Below, one piece after another: positions 7,568 to 15,252 of a stretch of 26,427 nt of DNA. How positions within the stretch are numbered: the stretch's first letter is position 1; each line of letters begins with the position of its first letter. The stretch covers positions 1 to 26,427 of the forward strand of contig JAGRMP010000304.1 of the NCBI GenBank assembly GCA_020441225.1, written 5' to 3'. The notes under the pieces are model-generated. The model was not told the origin of the DNA. It saw only the letters and a list, made by a program, of their open reading frames with translations, and ran no database searches. The stretch is from Maritimibacter sp. (lineage in GTDB: Bacteria; Pseudomonadota; Alphaproteobacteria; Rhodobacterales; Rhodobacteraceae). The position numbers and the translations under genes were made by a program.

Positions 7568-8375
7568 GCGGACAGCGGGGTTTCCGGAGCCGGGCACGCC
7601 GGGCCTGTTCTGGCTCGGCCAGGCCGGTTTCTGGATCGAGACCGGATCGTTCCGGATCCTGATCGACCCCTACCTGTCCGACAGCCTGGCGAAGAAATAC
7701 GCGGGCAAGAAGAATGACCACAAGCGGATGATGCCGCCGCCGATGGCGGTCGAGGCCCTGCCGCGGCCCGACATCGTTCTGGTGACGCACGGCCATACCG
7801 ATCACATGGACCCCGATACCCTTGGTCCGCTTGCGCAGCGGTTCCCGGAGTTGCCCTTCGTGGTGCCCGCATCGCGCGCCGACCTGGCCCGCGACAGGAT
7901 CGGGGCCGACGCCCGCCTGGTCCTGGTTGATGCCGGCGACGAGATTGCGCCGCTTGCGGGCCTGCGCCTGCGGGTGCTTCCCGCTGCGCACGAAGGGCTC
8001 GAAACGGACAGCCGGGGCCGCCATCTTTTTCTCGGCTACGCAATCGCGGCCGATGGCGTGCGGCTCTACCACTCCGGCGATTGCGTGCCGTTCGAGGGAC
8101 TTGAAGAACTGATCGCACGTTTCGCCCCGGATATCGCGCTCCTGCCTGTCAACGGGCGCGACGCCCGGCGCCTCGCCGACGGCATCCCGGGAAATTTCAC
8201 GCTCGCCGAAGCGGTTTCGCTGGCCAGAGATATCCCCTATCTTGTCCCCCACCACTTCGGGATGTTCGCGTTCAACACGATCGACCCGCGTGAGATCGAC
8301 GCTGCGGCGCGGGGGGCCGGGGGCCGACCCCGGATCCTGCGTCCCGCAGCGGGCGAGATATTGAGGATATTCTGA
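7557..8375 (+). CDS. MBL-fold metal-dependent hydrolase, UlaG-like
   Basis: The 272-aa product (from the ATG at 7557) is a metallo-beta-lactamase-fold hydrolase. It contains WLGQAGFWIETGSFRILIDPYLSD at the N-terminus, the metal-binding H78-x-H80-x-D82-H83 (THGHTDHMDPD), a likely third ligand region PAAHEG (H145), D175 in YHSGDC, and PHHFGMFAFN near the end (H232/H233). The order matches the UlaG branch, which includes L-ascorbate 6-phosphate lactonase, though it is shorter than UlaG. In a sugar operon a lactonase or phospho-lactonase role is the natural guess, not proved. An ATG at 7542 in the same frame is an alternative start; neither has a clear ribosome site and both overlap the upstream gene, suggesting coupled translation. 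Confidence 0.85.
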   Translation: MRIERTAGFPEPGTPGLFWLGQAGFWIETGSFRILIDPYLSDSLAKKYAGKKNDHKRMMPPPMAVEALPRPDIVLVTHGHTDHMDPDTLGPLAQRFPELPFVVPASRADLARDRIGADARLVLVDAGDEIAPLAGLRLRVLPAAHEGLETDSRGRHLFLGYAIAADGVRLYHSGDCVPFEGLEELIARFAPDIALLPVNGRDARRLADGIPGNFTLAEAVSLARDIPYLVPHHFGMFAFNTIDPREIDAAARGAGGRPRILRPAAGEILRIF

Positions 8376-8392
8376 CGGCTGGGGAAGCGGAC

Positions 8393-9271
8393 ATGGATCA
8401 AGTGGCTCCGAACGCGGGCGACAACTTGCTCGAAGAGATCGTCCGGCTCAAGCCCGACTTGCGCAAGTCCGATCTCCGGGTCGCGGAAGTGGTCCTCGAT
8501 CGACCGGGCGAGGTGGTGGACATGACCCTTGCCGTTCTGGCGCGGGCCGCGGGCGTGAGCGAGCCCACGGTCATCCGTTTCTGTACGGCAATCGGTTGCG
8601 ACGGGTACCGCGATCTGCGGGTCAAACTCGCCCGCTCTCTCGCCTTCGCGAGAACGACCTCGCACACGGCGATTTCCGACGCGGACGATCTGCATTCGAT
8701 CATCACCAAGATCTTCGATTACAACCTGTCGAACCTGAACTGGGCCCAGAGCCACCTCGATCAGGAGCGCGTCGCCGCGGCCGTGGACATGCTTGCCGGT
8801 GCCAAGCGTATCGAGTTCTTCGGCTTCGTCGCCTCGGGGATCGTCGCGAGCGACGCACAACAGAAGTTCCCGCTGTTCGGGGTTCCCTGCGGCGCGGCCG
8901 CCGATGCGCACCTGATTTTCATGTCGGCCGAAATGCTCGGGCATGGCGATGTGGCCGTCGGGATTTCCAACACCGGCCAGACGCCCGAGATCGTTCGGGC
9001 CATCGAAACCGCGCGCAAACGTGGCGCGCGCACCATCGGCATCACCGGTCATGCAGGCAGCCCGCTTGCGCAAGCCTGCGACGTTGCATTGATCGTGGAG
9101 ACCCTTGAGAACACCGACCTGTTTACCCCGACCGTTTCGCGGCTGTCGCATCTGGTCGTGATCGACATCCTGTCAACGGCGGTCAGCCTGAGGCGCGGCG
9201 ACCGCCACCATTCTCGGATCGCGACGATGAAGGCCGGTCTTGCCGCATTGCGCGGTGGCGAAGGGGAATGA
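8393..9271 (+). CDS. MurR/RpiR-family transcriptional regulator, HexR-like
   Basis: The 292-aa product has an N-terminal helix-turn-helix of the RpiR type (residues about 10-85, including RAAGVSEPTVIRFCTAIGC) and a C-terminal SIS sugar-phosphate-binding domain (about 125-265). Several stretches resemble HexR of pseudomonads closely: RKSDLRVAEVVL, GVSEPTVIRFC, GxxASGxVASDAQxKF, and TPTVSRLSHLVVID. HexR is known to repress Entner-Doudoroff genes and to respond to KDPG, which fits the aldolase gene in this operon. The SIS serine of the second loop is replaced (ISNTGQT). It is the last gene of the rightward operon, 17 nt after the hydrolase, and likely represses both divergent operons through the repeats at 4071-4085 and 4368-4382. 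Confidence 0.9.
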   Translation: MDQVAPNAGDNLLEEIVRLKPDLRKSDLRVAEVVLDRPGEVVDMTLAVLARAAGVSEPTVIRFCTAIGCDGYRDLRVKLARSLAFARTTSHTAISDADDLHSIITKIFDYNLSNLNWAQSHLDQERVAAAVDMLAGAKRIEFFGFVASGIVASDAQQKFPLFGVPCGAAADAHLIFMSAEMLGHGDVAVGISNTGQTPEIVRAIETARKRGARTIGITGHAGSPLAQACDVALIVETLENTDLFTPTVSRLSHLVVIDILSTAVSLRRGDRHHSRIATMKAGLAALRGGEGE

Positions 9272-10010
9272 ACGCAGGACCAGGTCGCGATGGTCCAGGC
9301 GCGGTCGCACGTTTCTTCCATTCCGGGAATGCGGGACGACGGGACCGGCCGCGAAAGCGCCCTCGGGGCGAAGAGAAGGGTCGACCGCACGGACATCCGC
9401 GCCGCCAGCCGTGACCGGATGCCGCTGCGGTCGACCTTTCCTGCCCTTGCGCGGCTGGTTGCCAATCTCGGCGTCGAAGCCATTCAGCCTTCCCCGAAAC
9501 GCCAGGATGATCCGTGAGGACCTGCGGCAGTTTTCGAGCAGTTCAGCGCCAGCATCGCGCCGATGCCGACGGCGATGAAGGCGTTCCCGGTACGGGGCGG
9601 CGACGGGAACCGGCCTCGAAGCCTGGACCAAGCCCTGTTTCATGGGGCCGATGAACGCCAAGGTCGTGCGGCGCAGCAGCGCGATCATGGGCCACCCCTG
9701 TGGCCGCGGCTTCCGCTCCGGGGCGCATTGCCGAACGGCGACATCCTGAAGCTGCGGATCACCGGGACAGGCGACCCGGCCGTGCGCTCGACGACGTTGA
9801 TGCCTACGGAAGCAGCGCTCTGCCTGGCCGAAGACGGCGGGAAGAAACGGGTCGGCGGCGACGGGCGCGCAGCGCCACGCCGATCTGGAGCGTCGCCATT
9901 CCCACGAGGGCAAAACTCCGTTTCGTGACCGTCCAGAAATTGGCGCGGGCGCCCCCCCGTCCGGAGGCGCTGTCGCCGGGCCGGTGCCGGCGAAGCCGGA
10001 GCGGTTGCTG
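9272..10010. other. Gene-free stretch, possible decayed gene
   Basis: These 739 nt lie between the convergent ends of the HexR-like gene and the GntR gene. Open frames exist on both strands but show mixed codon use and no recognisable domain. On the minus strand, short protein-like pieces occur in different frames: TKRSFALVGMATLQIGVAL near 9870-9930, RRTTLAFIGPMKQGLV near 9640-9690, and NAFIAVGIGAMLALNC near 9535-9580. They could be remains of a membrane protein broken by frameshifts. A 13-nt palindrome CATTCC-G-GGAATG is at 9319-9331, without a T-run. I see no tRNA or clear terminator. Confidence 0.5.
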
Positions 10011-10790
10011 CTAGCGTATGCTTTCGATCGAGAAATCGCCGCCGTTGAGCACGAAGTCGGGATCGATCCTCTTGATCAGTTCAACCTCTTTGAACAAGCG
10101 GTCGATGTGGCGATGAAAGGCCTTCAGCGCACCGTCCTCGTCCCGCGCCTTTATCAGGCCGAAGATCTGGCCGTGTTCGTGGAAGCTCTCCTTGAAATGA
10201 TCGCCGTTCGGCAGGGCATAGCGCCGGATGCGGTCGAGTTGGCCGGTCGCGCCGTGAATCGTGTCCCAGGCATTGGCAAAGCCGGCGCATTCGCAGATCA
10301 GCTTGTGGAAGCCATTGTCCAGCTCGTGGAACTCGTTCATGTCCTCGCGCTCGACCGCGCCCTTTTGCTGGAACAGCAGCACCTCGAAACGGCTTTCGAA
10401 CTTCGGCTGGTAATTGCGGGCCGCCAGACGCACGACGCGCGCCTCCAGGCTGTCTCTGGTCAGCTGACCGTTCAGCACGGCTTTCAGGTCAATGAGGTTC
10501 ACGTAGGTTCCGCCGCCCGGTTTGACGACGATCAGCCCATCGGAGTCGAGCTGAATGATCGCCTCCCTGAGGGGAGTGCGGGAAATATTCAGCGAGGAGC
10601 AGATTTCCTTTTCGATGATCGGCGCACCCGGCAGCAGCTTCATCTCGATGATGGCCGCGCGCAGCAGCTCGTAGACCTGGGCGGATTTGGGCCGTTTGTC
10701 GTCGAGTTGACCGGTGATGACGCCCGGGCGCGACGGCGCCGAATTGCCCGGCCCCGGCCTCCCCGACTTTTCCAGCACCCTGGATTCCAT
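10011..10790 (-). CDS. GntR-family transcriptional regulator, FCD domain
   Basis: The 259-aa product has a winged helix-turn-helix (about 36-100: VYELLRAAIIEMKLLPGAPI, then LNISRTPLREAIIQLDSDG) and a C-terminal FCD ligand domain. The usual metal-binding set is visible: D158 and H162 (LDNGFHK), H206 (SFHEHGQI) and H228 (AFHRHID). FCD regulators commonly sense organic or sugar acids. The start at 10790 has GGGAG at a good distance; the frame stays open further upstream but without a better start. It lies 154 nt downstream of the dehydratase, on the same strand, and probably controls the glycoside/aldonate cluster, for example through the palindrome at 19254-19271 (inference). Confidence 0.92.
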   Translation of the reverse strand: MESRVLEKSGRPGPGNSAPSRPGVITGQLDDKRPKSAQVYELLRAAIIEMKLLPGAPIIEKEICSSLNISRTPLREAIIQLDSDGLIVVKPGGGTYVNLIDLKAVLNGQLTRDSLEARVVRLAARNYQPKFESRFEVLLFQQKGAVEREDMNEFHELDNGFHKLICECAGFANAWDTIHGATGQLDRIRRYALPNGDHFKESFHEHGQIFGLIKARDEDGALKAFHRHIDRLFKEVELIKRIDPDFVLNGGDFSIESIR

Positions 10791-10904
10791 CCGCTTCACT
10801 CCCGAAGGTTCACGACATGCGCTCGTCTTAAGGGATAGGGGGACCGCACCCCGAGCACAAGCACGCTGACCGCGGTCCGTCGCGTTGCGCGCCGTGAACG
10901 AAAC

Positions 10905-10929
10905 CCGGCCAGGTCTTTGGTCCGGCCGG
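10905..10929 (-). terminator. Hairpin downstream of the dehydratase gene
   Basis: On the minus strand CCGGCC and GGCCGG form the outer stem, extended by GG/CC with one bulged T, around an 8-nt loop; GTTTCGTT follows. It begins 15 nt after the dehydratase stop. The T-rich tract is poor, so this may be a weak terminator or an intercistronic hairpin that reduces read-through into the GntR gene. Confidence 0.4.
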
Positions 10930-10944
10930 ATCCCTGCGCGCAAA

Positions 10945-12153
10945 TCACGGCCGGTCGAGCGTCATGACCCGGTAGTCGTTCACCACCTCGTCATTGAGCT
11001 CCTGGCCAATCCCGGGCAGGTCAGGAACCGCGAACTTGCCGTTTTCGGGCTGGTAATCGTTCACGCAGAGCTCTCGCACGGCCTGGCTCAGAGCGATGGT
11101 GTGGTGCTCGTGAATGATGAAGTTGGGGATCGCCGCCTCGACCTGAAGCGCCGCGGCGGTCGAGACCGGGCTGCCGCAGACGTGAATCTGCACCGTCGCA
11201 TCGCAGAGGTTGGCGTAATCGCAGATCTTCTTGCCCTCGGTGATGCCGCCCACCAGGCACAGGTCGGGCTGAATCACGGCGAGCGCCTGACGTTCGAACA
11301 TCTCGCGGTAGCCCCAGCGGGTGTAGGACCGCTCGCCGGTCGCCACCGGAATGGTGGTGTTGCGTGCGACCTTGGCCATGTTGTCGGCATTCATCGGATG
11401 AACCGGCTCTTCGATCAGGAAGATGTCGTATTTCTCGATCGCCCGGGCGAACTGGATGGCGGCATTGGTGCCGAGGAACGAATGCAGCTCGCAGATGATG
11501 CCGACATCCGGGCCGACCGCCTCGCGCATCAGCGCAATGCGTTCTTCGCCCATGCGCAACTGGTCGCGCAGCAGAAGGCCGAAATAGCTGCGATGCACCT
11601 CGCGGTCGAGGTCCGGGCAGGTATCGCGGCCCGCCACCAGCGGATCCACCTTGATCGCATCGAAGCCGCAGGCGACAGCGGTGCGCGCGGCCTCGGCGTA
11701 ATCCTCGGCGGCATAGAGCATGGCGCCCGTCGCGCTCCAGCCGTATTGCAACTGGCTGGCATAGGTGCGCAGCTTGTCGTTGGTCTTGCCGCCCAGCAAT
11801 TGGTGGATCGGCGCGCCCAGCACCTTGCCCTTGATGTCCCACAGGGCAATGTCGATGGCGCTGATCCCGCCGTAGACCACCGGTCCGCCGCCCATGCCCC
11901 AGAAGGTCGCCCGGAAGAGATTTTCCCAGATCGCTTCGGTCTTCATCGGGTCCTTGCCGAGCACGAAGGGGGCGAGATCGCGGATCATGCCGGCGCCGGC
12001 CTTGGCGCCCGCGCCGTAGGCCAGGCCGACCTCGCCGATGCCCGAGATGCCGGCATCGGTGTTGATCCGGATCAGGACCGGGTTGAAGCTGCCCACGTCC
12101 CGGTGACGCCGGCCAAGTTCGCAGTCGAAGATTTCAATGCTGGTGATTTTCAT
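10945..12153 (-). CDS. Enolase-superfamily sugar acid dehydratase, D-galactonate dehydratase (DgoD)-like
   Basis: The 402-aa product is a mandelate racemase/muconate lactonizing enzyme-type protein with an N-terminal capping domain and a C-terminal barrel. Metal ligands E222, E248 and E274 are spaced 26 and 26 residues apart, exactly as D183, E209 and E235 of E. coli DgoD. H224 corresponds to the DgoD acid H185, and H324 to the base H285 (50 after the third ligand). ATGERSYTRW and IQPDLCLVGGITE also match that branch. One difference is Glu in place of Asp as first ligand. The expected reaction is dehydration of an aldonate to a 2-keto-3-deoxy aldonate; the sugar is not determined. The start is the ATG at 12153, with AGAGGA upstream. 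It follows the ATPase pseudogene by 68 nt. Confidence 0.88.
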   Translation of the reverse strand: MKITSIEIFDCELGRRHRDVGSFNPVLIRINTDAGISGIGEVGLAYGAGAKAGAGMIRDLAPFVLGKDPMKTEAIWENLFRATFWGMGGGPVVYGGISAIDIALWDIKGKVLGAPIHQLLGGKTNDKLRTYASQLQYGWSATGAMLYAAEDYAEAARTAVACGFDAIKVDPLVAGRDTCPDLDREVHRSYFGLLLRDQLRMGEERIALMREAVGPDVGIICELHSFLGTNAAIQFARAIEKYDIFLIEEPVHPMNADNMAKVARNTTIPVATGERSYTRWGYREMFERQALAVIQPDLCLVGGITEGKKICDYANLCDATVQIHVCGSPVSTAAALQVEAAIPNFIIHEHHTIALSQAVRELCVNDYQPENGKFAVPDLPGIGQELNDEVVNDYRVMTLDRP

Positions 12154-12221
12154 CTGAAGGCAGTCCTCTGGGATGGTGTCGACGGGATCGGAGCGGAAAG
12201 CCCGGCGCACAACCTGTGCAT

Positions 12222-13384
12222 CTATAGGCGCTCGCCGGTTTGCGTGTCGAACAGCGAGGCCCGGCCCAGGTCGAGCCCGAAGTCGATGCGCGCGCCGAGG
12301 CGAAGCGGGACGTCCTCGCTGATCCGGGCGGTGACGGGGCGTCCGCCGACCTTGCTCCAGATCATCGTGTCCGGGCCGGTCGGTTCCAGCATCTCGATCA
12401 GTCCCGAGGTCCACAGCCAGCGCCTGTCGCCGTCGCCGTCGTCGGCGCGGCCAAGGCCGATGTGTTCCGGGCGCACGCCCAGCATCACATCGGCGCCGTC
12501 CACGAGTGGCTTGCCGGAGCGCTCGTAGGCGCTGAGCGGTACCCGCAGTTCGGGCAGGTCGACGGCGAGCTCGTCGCCGGACACGACAAGTTTGCCGGCC
12601 AGGAAGTTCATCGCCGGCGAGCCGATGAACCCGGCCACGAACAGGTTGCTCGGCTTGTCGTAAACCTCGTGCGGCGGGGCGAATTGCTGGATGATCCCGT
12701 CTTTCATGATCGCAATGCGATCGGCCAGGGTCATCGCCTGTCGTGGGTGACATAGATCATCGTGTTGCCGAGATCCTGATGCAGTCGCTTGATCTCGACG
12801 CGCAGCTCGGACCGGAGCTTGGCATCGAGGTTGGAGAGCGGCTCGTCGAACAGGTAGACGTCGACATTGCGCACCAGCGCCCGGCCGATGGCGACCCGCT
12901 GGCGCTGGCCGCCGGACAATTGCCCGGGCTTGCGCCGCAGAAGCGGTTCGATCTGCAGGATATCGGCCGCGCGCGCCACCCGGCTTGCGACCTCGTCCTT
13001 GGGCATGCGGGCCACGCGCAGGCCGAAGCTGAGGTTCCGCTCCACGCTCATCTGGGGATAGAGCGCATAGGACTGGAAGACCATGCCGATGCCGCGATCC
13101 TTGGGCTCTTCCCAGGTCACGTTCTTGTCGGAGATCCAGATCTCGCCATCGGAGATGTCCTGCAGCCCGGCGATGGCATTGAGCAAGGTCGACTTGCGGC
13201 AGCCGGACGGCCCGAGCAGCACGAGAAACTCGCCCTTGCAGATATCGAGCGACATCCGGTCGAGGATCGTCAGGGCGCCGTAGCGCAGGGTGAGGTCGCG
13301 AACCGAGACGCTGATGTCGTCGGGGTTGAGCGTGCGGGGGGCGAGGACGATGGTGTCGTCGGCCTGTTGTGTGGTGGTGTTCAT
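12222..13384 (-). pseudogene. Sugar ABC transporter ATP-binding protein (UgpC type), frameshifted
   Basis: Two frames together make a full UgpC/MalK-type ATPase. The first (13384-12731) starts MNTTTQQADDTIVL and carries Q-loop FQSYALYPQMS, signature [15 protein letters not shown] and Walker [15 protein letters not shown]. It reaches the H-loop IYVTHD and then runs out as RR-stop. The second (12734-12222) resumes with MTLADRIAIMKDG and the C-terminal regulatory domain. The family sequence THDQVEAMTLADR needs 7 more bases than are present, so a 7-nt deletion at about 12737-12742 explains the break. In addition, Walker A reads GPSGCRKST, with Arg for the essential second glycine (CGC for GGC). 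Both lesions would abolish ATP hydrolysis. Sequencing error could explain the deletion but less easily the substitution. Confidence 0.85.
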
Positions 13385-13388
13385 GGTT

Positions 13389-14290
13389 TCAACCCTTGAC
13401 TGCGCCGGCGGCGATGCCGCGAACGAACCAGCGACCGGACACGAAGTAGATGATCAGCGGGACGGCGGCCGTGAGAATGGTGGCGGCCATGTCCACGTTG
13501 TAGGCCCGCGTGTGCCTTGCGTGGTGTTGACGATGTTGTTGAGCTGCACGGTCATCGGCCAGTTGGCCTGACCGGCAAAGACGGTGCCGAGCAGGAAGTC
13601 GTTCCAGATGCCGGTGACCTGCAGGATGACGGCGACGATGATCATCGGCGTCGAGAGCGGCAGCATGATCGTCAGGAAGATGCGCCAGAACCCGGCCCCG
13701 TCGACCCGCGCCGCCTTGAAGAGCTCGTTCGGCACCGAGGCGAAATAGTTGCGGAACAGCAGCGTTATCACCGGAAGCCCGAAGATGACGTGGACCGCGA
13801 CGATGTTGACCAGCGAGCCGTAGAGCGAAAGATAGGCGAAGATCCGCACCAGCGGGTAGATGAACACCTGGTAGGGCAGAAACGCGCCGGCGAGCAGCAG
13901 GCCGAACAGCAGGTTCGAGCCCCTGGTGCGCCACATCGAAATGCAGTAGCCGAGCAGGGCGCCTGCCAGGATCGAAAGCGCCACGGCGGGCAGGGTGATT
14001 AGCACCGAATTGGTGAAACCGACCTTGAGCCCGTCGCAGGACGCGCCGGTGCAGGCGCTCGACCAGGCCGTGATCCACGGCTCGATTGTGAAGTTCCGGG
14101 GCAGGGCGAAGATCTGGCTCTGGCGGATTTCGTCGAGCGGTTTGAAGCTCGTTACCACCATGATGTAGAGCGGCAGCAGGAAGAACAGGCAGCTGACGAC
14201 GACGAAGGCGTAGAGCCCGAGGCGATCGGCGGTCAGGCGCCTGGGCTTGGCGCCGCGCGGCCCGGGCGGGTTTGAAACCGGATAAGTCAT
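13389..14290 (-). pseudogene. Carbohydrate ABC transporter permease, MalG type, C-terminal frameshift
   Basis: The reading frame from the ATG at 14290 (MTYPVSN) encodes a typical MalG-like permease with the EAA loop FKAARVDGAGFWRIFLTIMLPLS and reaches VQLNNIVNTTQGT. It then continues as nonsense (RGPTTWTW...). The expected ending (YNVDMAATILTAAVPLIIYF, then SGRWFVRGIAAGAVKG and a stop at 13389) is found in the neighbouring frame. The shift lies near 13510-13516 and is equal to two extra bases or one missing base within a CGGGCC run. The lost part is the last membrane helix and tail, so function is probably impaired. The start overlaps the upstream permease stop by four bases (ATGA). It is 4 nt from the ATPase pseudogene. 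Confidence 0.8.
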
Positions 14291-15174
14291 GATTGGCCAT
14301 GCCCCTTCTCGCGGAAGTATTCGAAGTAGAACCAAGGCGTGAAGACCAGCAGCACGAACAGAAGCATCATTGTGCAGGCGGCGGTCGCCAGGCCGATATT
14401 CGAACGCTCGAACAGGAAATCCATGATGAACTTGGCCGGCACGTCGGTCGAAAGACCCGGCCCGCCATTGGTCAGCGCCACCACGAGATCGTAGGACTTG
14501 ATCACCGCGAGCGACATCAGCACCACGGCGGTGATGATGGTCGGACGCAGCATCGGCAACACGATCGAAAGGTAGACGCGCCAGGTCGGAATGCCGTCGA
14601 TGCGCGCCGCTTTCCAGATTTCCTGGTCGATGCCGCGCAATCCCGCAAGCATCAGCGCCATGATCAGCCCCGATCCCTGCCAGACGCCGGCGAGGACGAG
14701 CACATAGATGGCCTTGTCAGGCACCACCAGCCAGTCGAACGAAAAGCCCGGCCAACCGAAATCGTGCATCGCCTTTTCGAAGCCCACCGTGGGATTCATC
14801 ATCCACTGCCAGACCAGGCCGGTGACGATGAACGAAATCGCGTGCGGATACAGGATGATCGTGCGCACGGTGTCTTCGGCGCGGATCTTGCTGTCGAGCA
14901 TTGCCGCCAGGATGAAGCCGAGCACGAGGCACAGCGTCATCATCAAGAGACCGAACACGACGATGTTGTGCACCGCGATGCCCCAGCGTTCGGTCGCAAA
15001 CAGCCGTTCGTACTGGGCCAGGCCGACGAACTCCGTGTTCGGCAGCATTTTCGAACTGGTCAACGAGATGAAGACCGTCCACAGCATGGTGCCGACGTAT
15101 GCACCGAGCACGAGTATCCAGAACGGGATGATCGCCAGTGTCACCCCCCAGTTTCGCCTTTGTTTCCGGGCCAT
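14287..15174 (-). CDS. Carbohydrate ABC transporter permease, MalF type
   Basis: The 295-aa inner-membrane protein has about six helices, with the EAA loop IWKAARIDGIPTWRVYLSIVLPMLRP and the MalF-type segment LTNGGPGLSTDVPAKFIMDFLFE. It is intact. The ATG at 15174 has GGGGGAGG eight bases upstream. It lies 78 nt after the second binding protein across a strong stem-loop and is coupled to the next permease by an ATGA overlap. It is the partner of the damaged MalG-type permease and of the damaged ATPase. Confidence 0.93.
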   Translation of the reverse strand: MARKQRRNWGVTLAIIPFWILVLGAYVGTMLWTVFISLTSSKMLPNTEFVGLAQYERLFATERWGIAVHNIVVFGLLMMTLCLVLGFILAAMLDSKIRAEDTVRTIILYPHAISFIVTGLVWQWMMNPTVGFEKAMHDFGWPGFSFDWLVVPDKAIYVLVLAGVWQGSGLIMALMLAGLRGIDQEIWKAARIDGIPTWRVYLSIVLPMLRPTIITAVVLMSLAVIKSYDLVVALTNGGPGLSTDVPAKFIMDFLFERSNIGLATAACTMMLLFVLLVFTPWFYFEYFREKGHGQS

Positions 15175-15203
15175 TTCGATGCCTCCCCCGCATTGACCTT
15201 TGC

Positions 15204-15235
15204 GACCGGCGGGGCGCGCAAACGCACCGCCGGTC
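15204..15235 (-). promoter_or_regulatory. Intercistronic stem-loop after the second binding protein gene
   Basis: GACCGGCGG and CCGCCGGTC form a perfect 9-bp stem; inside it GCG and CGC can add three more pairs after one mismatch, leaving a short A-rich loop. It starts 17 nt after the binding-protein stop and no T-run follows. Its place matches the stem-loop of the first importer (613-636), consistent with mRNA protection and stepped-down expression of the permeases. Confidence 0.65.
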
Positions 15236-15252
15236 CTTGTTGGCGGTTGTCG

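Noticed and set aside
9319..9331. CATTCC-G-GGAATG as terminator of the HexR-like operon
   Set aside because: The one-base spacer cannot form a hairpin loop and no T-run follows.
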